From positions 1,249,895 to 1,313,894 of the forward strand of contig NZ_LFMD02000007.1 of assembly GCF_015776785.2 (NCBI RefSeq): a stretch of 64,000 nucleotides of DNA. Reading direction: 5' to 3'. Source of the DNA: Kitasatospora sp. SUK 42. Lineage in GTDB: Bacteria; Actinomycetota; Actinomycetes; Streptomycetales; Streptomycetaceae. Shown here piece by piece: positions 59,957 to 64,000 of the stretch. The position numbers and the translations under genes were made by a program. The stretch's first letter is position 1; every line of letters begins with the position of its first letter. The notes under the pieces were generated by a model. That model was not told the DNA's origin, did no database searches, and saw nothing but the letters and a program-made list of their open reading frames with translations.

Positions 59957-61831
59957 TCAGTCGTCCTGGTACCACGCACCGGCCTCGTCGAGCGCCCGGT
60001 CGAGGGTGGTGGCCGCCATGATCAGCGACAGGTGGGTGAACGCCTGTGGGAAATTGCCCAGTTGCTCGCCGCTGGGGCCGATCTCCTCGGCGAAGAGGCC
60101 GACGTGGTTGGCGTAGGTCTGCATCTTCTCGAAGGCGTAGCGCGCCGGGCGCAGCCGGCCGGCGCGGGCCAGGGCGTCCACGTAGAGGAAGGTGCAGAGG
60201 CTGAAGGTGCCCTCCGAGCCGCGCAGGCCGTCCGGCGAGGCCACCGGGTCGTAGCGGTAGACGAGGCTGTCGGACACCAGGGTGCAGTCGATCGCGTCGA
60301 GCGTCGACAGCCAGCTCTCGGTCCGGGGGGCCAGGAAGCCGAGCCTGGGGATCAGCAGCAGCGAAGCGTCGAGCACGTCGCTCCCGTAGGACTGGGCCAG
60401 GGCCCGCTCCCCGGCGTTCCAGGCGCGCTCCATCACCTGCTCCAGGATGGTGTCGCGGGCCGCCGTCCAGCGGGCGGTGTCGGCGGGGCGGCTGAAGTCG
60501 GCCGCCAGCCGCAGGCCGCGGTCGAAGGCCGTCCAGCACATCACCCGGCTGAAGGTGAAGTCGTCGCGCCCGCCGCGGGTCTCCCAGACGCCCTCGTCCG
60601 GGCGGTCCCAGGAGTCGGCGAGCCAGTCCAGTGTCCGGGCCAGGTTCTTCCAGCCGTGGTAGCCGGCCCGCATGCCGATCTCGCGGCCCTCGGCCAGGGC
60701 GTAGAGCGCCTCGCCGTAGATGTCCAGCTGCAGCTGGTCGGCGGCGGCGTTCCCGGCCCGCACGGGGTACGAGCCGCGGTAGCCCTCCAGGTGCGGGAGG
60801 ACCTCCTCGGTCAGCTCGGGGTCGCCGTCGACCCGGTACATGATCTGCAGCGGTTCACCGGGGATCTCCTCCCGGCCCCGCAGCCGGTCGCCCAGCCGTT
60901 CTCCCAGCCAGCGGGTGAACTGCGCCGCCTCCTCGGTGAACCCGAGGTCGAGCAGCGCCCGTACCGACAGCGAGCCGTCCCGCACCCAGGTGTAGCGGTA
61001 GTCCCAGTTCCGTTCGCCGCCTATCTGTTCCGGCAGCCCCATGGTGGCCGCGGCCACCGGGGCGCCGGTGGGGGCGTAGGTGAGCAGCTTGAGCGTGATG
61101 GCGGAACGGTTCACGATGCCCGGCCACCGGCCCCGGTACCGGGAGCCGTGCACCCAGCGTTGCCAGAACTCCACCGTCCGCCACAGCATTTCGACGACGC
61201 CGTCCGGGGTCGGGGGCTCCGGCGGCTCCCCGTCCGGCCCGCAGACGGTGAACACGGCGGCCGCCACCTCCCCCGCGTTCAGGACGAACTCGCTCCGGAC
61301 GTCCCGCAGGCCGTCGCCGCCGGTGCCCGTGGCCTCCGCCCGCAGCGGGAAGGTGCTCCGCAGGTACGCGGTGACACCCGGGGCCCGGAACACGGCCGCG
61401 CCGTCCCGCAGTTCCAGCTCGTGGCCGGCCCGGCCGTAGTCGAACCGCGGCCGGCACTCCAGCACGAAGCGCACCGTCCCGCGCACGGCCCTGACCCCGC
61501 GCACCAGCACGTGCCGGTCGGTGGGCGTCCCCGTCCGGTCCGGCGGCATGAAGTCGAAGATCTCGCCGACCCCGTCGGGTGACATGAACCGGGTGACCAG
61601 GACGGCGGTGTCCGGGTAGTACAGCTGCCGACAGGTGGCACCCCGGTCCTCGGGCGCCAACAGGAAGTAGCCGCCGCGGTCGTGGTCCAGCAGTGCGGCG
61701 AACACGCTGGGCGAGTCGAACCTGGGCGCCGCGAACCAGTCGACCACCCCCTGGGCCGAGACCATCGCGGCGGTCTGCAGGTCGCCCACCAGACCATGGT
61801 CGGCGATGGGCGGGTACCGATCCATGACCAT
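59957..61831 (-). CDS. GH15 glucoamylase/trehalase-like enzyme
   Basis: A 624-residue GH15 enzyme acting on alpha-glucans or trehalose. The (alpha/alpha)6 barrel domain has RNWDYRYTWVRDGSLS near residue 280, with the conserved Trp/Arg/Asp cluster, QLQLDIYGE in the middle and LFAEEIGPSGE near 580, where the second catalytic Glu of the EE pair sits, then LGNFPQAFTH. The N-terminal ~220 residues form the usual beta-sandwich. Mycobacterial trehalases are of this class. Start ATG 61831 follows GGAGAGG. No signal peptide, so it is probably cytoplasmic. Confidence 0.88.
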   Translation of the reverse strand: MVMDRYPPIADHGLVGDLQTAAMVSAQGVVDWFAAPRFDSPSVFAALLDHDRGGYFLLAPEDRGATCRQLYYPDTAVLVTRFMSPDGVGEIFDFMPPDRTGTPTDRHVLVRGVRAVRGTVRFVLECRPRFDYGRAGHELELRDGAAVFRAPGVTAYLRSTFPLRAEATGTGGDGLRDVRSEFVLNAGEVAAAVFTVCGPDGEPPEPPTPDGVVEMLWRTVEFWQRWVHGSRYRGRWPGIVNRSAITLKLLTYAPTGAPVAAATMGLPEQIGGERNWDYRYTWVRDGSLSVRALLDLGFTEEAAQFTRWLGERLGDRLRGREEIPGEPLQIMYRVDGDPELTEEVLPHLEGYRGSYPVRAGNAAADQLQLDIYGEALYALAEGREIGMRAGYHGWKNLARTLDWLADSWDRPDEGVWETRGGRDDFTFSRVMCWTAFDRGLRLAADFSRPADTARWTAARDTILEQVMERAWNAGERALAQSYGSDVLDASLLLIPRLGFLAPRTESWLSTLDAIDCTLVSDSLVYRYDPVASPDGLRGSEGTFSLCTFLYVDALARAGRLRPARYAFEKMQTYANHVGLFAEEIGPSGEQLGNFPQAFTHLSLIMAATTLDRALDEAGAWYQDD

Positions 61832-62809
61832 CACGCCTCTCCGACAGCCGCCCGCCCCCTGCCTCCACTCTCCGCCCCACCCGCCACCGGCGCGAGAGGG
61901 AGCCGCGCCCGGCCGCTCGACGGCGCCGCCGGAATTCGCCAACTATCGTACGAACAGCCCTAGTTACCTCACCCCGCGCACCCCCTTCGCCCGGCGGCAC
62001 GACCGGCTCCCCCTCCTCAACCGCCCCGCGGAGAAGCTCCTCCACGGCCGACGTTCGGGGTAGACTGCGAAGCAAGTGTCAGGGTCGGCACTCCCGCCGG
62101 GGTGCTGCCGCCGTCGCGGTGCCCCACGAGCCCGACCCGAACGACTCGGAACGATTTCCCAACCGCGCCACACTCCCGCCAGGGAAGTCGCACCATGCGG
62201 ATCCCTACGAGGGGAAGTTTCCAGCCACGGCTTCGAGTGTCTGGTGTCGCAGGTGGGAATGACGGTTGAATGAGGTACGGCCTGCGGGTCGGACGACCGC
62301 CGCGAGGGCGGTGAAGGCCGACCGGCCCGGCAGGCGACGGGGAAACGACGGGGGGCAATACGACGTGAGCACTCACTGGAAACGCCTGGCGCCCGGAAAT
62401 CCGACGACCGCCCCCACGGGCATCCCGACCGCCTTCGACGAGGCCGGACCCGGGTGTGCCGCGGAGCGGAGCGGCGGCGGCTCGCGCAGGATGCGGATGC
62501 GACCGACCCACGGAGCGGAACGGGTGTAACTCCCGCTCGGGCCAGGGCATTTCGTTCGCCGTTCACCCCACACCGCGAGCCGGTCGCGGGGCGCGGCCTT
62601 GTCCTGACTCCTTCGTGTTCGGCTGCGCGGCCGCCGCCGGTGGCCGCGCCGCACACCTCGGTCGCGACGGTCGGGCCCCTTGCGCCAGCAGCCCTTGAGA
62701 CGCCCCGCAGGCGGGGCTTCCCGGCACAGCCCACTGCTGAGGACGCGGCTTCGCCCGTATTCCGGAACGACGTCTTCCATGACATCGCAGTGATCCACTT
62801 GGAGGTTTC
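61832..62809. other. 978-bp region without a confident gene
   Basis: Between the GH15 gene and the unknown gene at 62810 I see no ORF with both a good ribosome-binding site and family-like content. It holds hairpins, such as ACCGCC-loop-GGCGGT near 62289-62306 and GGCACTCCCG/CGGGGTGC near 62087-62105, and a possible -10 TAGACT at 62060. A short reading starting at a GTG near 62365 (55 codons) has a weak GGAAACGACGG upstream. The region could carry an RNA or a leader; nothing more is supported. Confidence 0.4.
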
Positions 62810-63406
62810 GTGACCACCATCCGCCTTGGCTGCAGCCGCGCGGGAACGCTGTTCTACGAGCCGGACGGGCTGCTGCTGCGCAGTTGCCTGATCCCGCTCG
62901 GCAACAGCCACGACAGCCACCTGCTCACGTTCCAGCTCGGCTACCTGGGGCCCGGCGAGATCACCGTGCACGTGGCGCTGGACGAGGACTCGGCGACTCG
63001 CAGCAGTCCGAGCTTCACCACCGCGCTGCTGCGCGGCATCGACGCCGACGAGGAGGAGGAGATCGGCGCCCGCCACTCCAGACCCCCCGGCGTCTGGCTG
63101 ACCTACGCGGTACTGCCGGACAGCCGGGTGAACTGCCGGTACACCGTGTGGGGGCAGCCGAGCGCGGTCGGCGACGACCTGCGGGGGGAACTGACCACCG
63201 AGGTGTCGGGAACGCTGCCGATGCTGACCGCCACCACCACGGCCGGCATCACCCGGCGACCGCTGCCCGACACGATCCGGTCCCTGCCCGTGATGGACTG
63301 GGACCAGGCCAACGGCAGTGGAGCCGGCACCGGTTGCACGGGCCGGCTCCCCGCCGTACTGGCCGGGTGTCACCAGCGGGCGGTGCGCCCCATCCGGAAC
63401 ATCTGA
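62810..63406 (+). CDS. Hypothetical protein at the edge of a biosynthetic region
   Basis: A 198-residue protein I cannot assign. GTG 62810 follows a perfect GGAGG at 62801. The N-terminal ~125 residues look like a compact beta-rich domain (LGCSRAGTLFYEPDGLLLRS; SHLLTFQLGYLGPGEITVHV; VWLTYAVLPDSRVNCRYTVW) with an acidic DADEEEEIG loop. The C-terminal ~60 residues are Thr/Arg-rich and less structured. No signal peptide or membrane segment. Its 3' end overlaps the convergent flavin reductase gene by 37 bp, which may mean the true end or partner is recent. Confidence 0.65.
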   Translation: MTTIRLGCSRAGTLFYEPDGLLLRSCLIPLGNSHDSHLLTFQLGYLGPGEITVHVALDEDSATRSSPSFTTALLRGIDADEEEEIGARHSRPPGVWLTYAVLPDSRVNCRYTVWGQPSAVGDDLRGELTTEVSGTLPMLTATTTAGITRRPLPDTIRSLPVMDWDQANGSGAGTGCTGRLPAVLAGCHQRAVRPIRNI

Positions 63407-63945
63407 ACGTAGCCGCCGCGCCAGTAGCCGAGCGGGAACCGGCTCTCCTCGACATCGCCACCGATCAGCCGGCCGAGCACGATCACGTGGTCCCCGGCGT
63501 CGACGAGCCGGTGGACCTCGCACTCGGCGTGGGCGAGGGTGCGCTCCAGCACCGGCATCCCGGTCGCCTTGCCAGGGTGCCAGTCGACCTGGTGGAACTT
63601 GTCCTGCCCCGGGCCCGCGAAGAGCTGGGAGACCTCGCGGGCCTGCGCGTCCAGGAAGTTGACCGCGAAGTGGCCGCCCGCGCGGATGGCGTCCAGCGTG
63701 CTGCTCGGCGTCCGGACGCAGGACAGCAGCAACGGCGGATCCGCGGAGACGCTGCAGACCGCCGAGCAGGTCAGTCCGTACGGCTCGCCATCCGCGGTGA
63801 GCGTCGTCACGACGCTGACGCCGCTCGCGAAGGACCCCATGATCTCGCGGAACGACTCGTAGGGCAGCCCTGGCACCGGGAGGGCCACCGGCTGCTGAAC
63901 TCCCTTCTCCACGCTGTCGGTTGTGCTCTCCATCTGATCGGTCAT
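63370..63945 (-). CDS. Flavin reductase (HpaC/Flavin_reduct-type)
   Basis: A 191-residue NAD(P)H:flavin oxidoreductase, the small partner of two-component flavin monooxygenases. It contains FREIMGSFASGVSVVTTLTA, YGLTCSAVCSVSADPPLLLS (the flavin-binding block), GGHFAVNFLDAQAREVSQLF and HAECEVHRLVDAGDHVIVLG. The ATG 63945 overlaps the stop of the acyl-ligase gene by one base (TGATG), indicating cotranscription. The monooxygenase it supplies is not in the window; it may lie beyond the right end in the same cluster. Confidence 0.9.
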   Translation of the reverse strand: MTDQMESTTDSVEKGVQQPVALPVPGLPYESFREIMGSFASGVSVVTTLTADGEPYGLTCSAVCSVSADPPLLLSCVRTPSSTLDAIRAGGHFAVNFLDAQAREVSQLFAGPGQDKFHQVDWHPGKATGMPVLERTLAHAECEVHRLVDAGDHVIVLGRLIGGDVEESRFPLGYWRGGYVQMFRMGRTARW

Positions 63946-64000
63946 CACAGTCCGCCTCGCTCGATCGCGGCCAGCAGCGCCGGCCTGTCGACTTTTCCGT
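63945..64000 (-). CDS. Acyl-CoA/AMP ligase, 3' end only (partial)
   Basis: The window ends inside a minus-strand gene whose last residues are GKVDRPALLAAIERGGL. The GKVDRPAL pattern is the C-terminal catalytic Lys region (TGKxDRxAL) of adenylate-forming acyl-CoA ligases or NRPS-like adenylation enzymes. Only about 18 codons are visible, so the type of ligase is open. It is coupled to the flavin reductase downstream. Confidence 0.7.
   Translation of the reverse strand, partial: GKVDRPALLAAIERGGL

Noticed and set aside
59957..61831. Secreted glucoamylase
   Set aside because: No signal peptide precedes the ATG at 61831, so extracellular starch degradation is not supported.

Overview
The window is high-GC DNA with GTG starts, strong G+C bias at third codon positions and many overlapping stop/start pairs. 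Together with a DasR-type operator in front of a chitinase, PaaX, YqeB, DUF1906 and SigJ/ECF41 families and NarL-type sensor kinase/regulator pairs, this points to a streptomycete (Streptomyces or Kitasatospora type). It reads as chromosomal accessory and regulatory territory. I see no rRNA, tRNA, CRISPR array, intact insertion sequence or prophage.

Layout. 1-9.9 kb: a GT4 glycosyltransferase; a small unknown gene with a duplicated 3' end; a kinase/regulator pair; an EamA exporter divergent from a LysR regulator; a CDP-glycerol-transferase-like protein next to a (CCAG)13 microsatellite; and a STAND ATPase with TPRs. 10-20 kb: the DasR-type chitinase; an operon-like HSP90 + large TPR + unknown protein set; a lipoprotein; and a 480-residue GAPDH. 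20-29 kb: a UvrD-type helicase with an N-terminal RelE-like region; a GreA-like factor; and a molybdenum-enzyme block (MFS, FdhD, LysR, FdhF/YdeP oxidoreductase). 29-37 kb: an M-box Mg2+ riboswitch, a leader ORF and an atypical Nramp-family transporter; five small genes including an orphan winged-helix protein; a fused-permease ABC importer; and a Tat-exported deaminase. 37-46 kb: an ArsR regulator, a second kinase/regulator pair, an ABC exporter, an ECF41-like sigma factor, an aldo/keto reductase and a DUF427 protein. 46-50 kb: a DUF1906 hydrolase, a small membrane protein and a degenerate M15 peptidase, translationally coupled. 50-57 kb: two MarR regulators, a flavin monooxygenase, a domesticated IS701-like protein, an MFS pump, a YqeB-like protein and a PaaX-like regulator. 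57-64 kb: a ferredoxin/reductase/P450 electron-transfer unit, a GH15 glucosidase, an unknown protein, and the edge of what may be a biosynthetic cluster (flavin reductase and the end of an acyl-CoA ligase).

The most unusual signal is a family of 7-bp tandem repeats (consensus RACAGNN) seen at three places. Two of them fold around a central TTCGAA into perfect loop-free palindromes of 60 bp and 50 bp; the third sits in a divergent promoter. Other minisatellites (4, 13, 15 and 21 bp periods) suggest a genome tolerant of slippage-prone DNA. Other candidates for something new are the M-box/leader-ORF/Nramp unit, the RelE-like helicase fusion, the HSP90-TPR operon and the lysin/membrane/M15 operon.

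All assignments come from reading motifs and context by eye; no database search was run.
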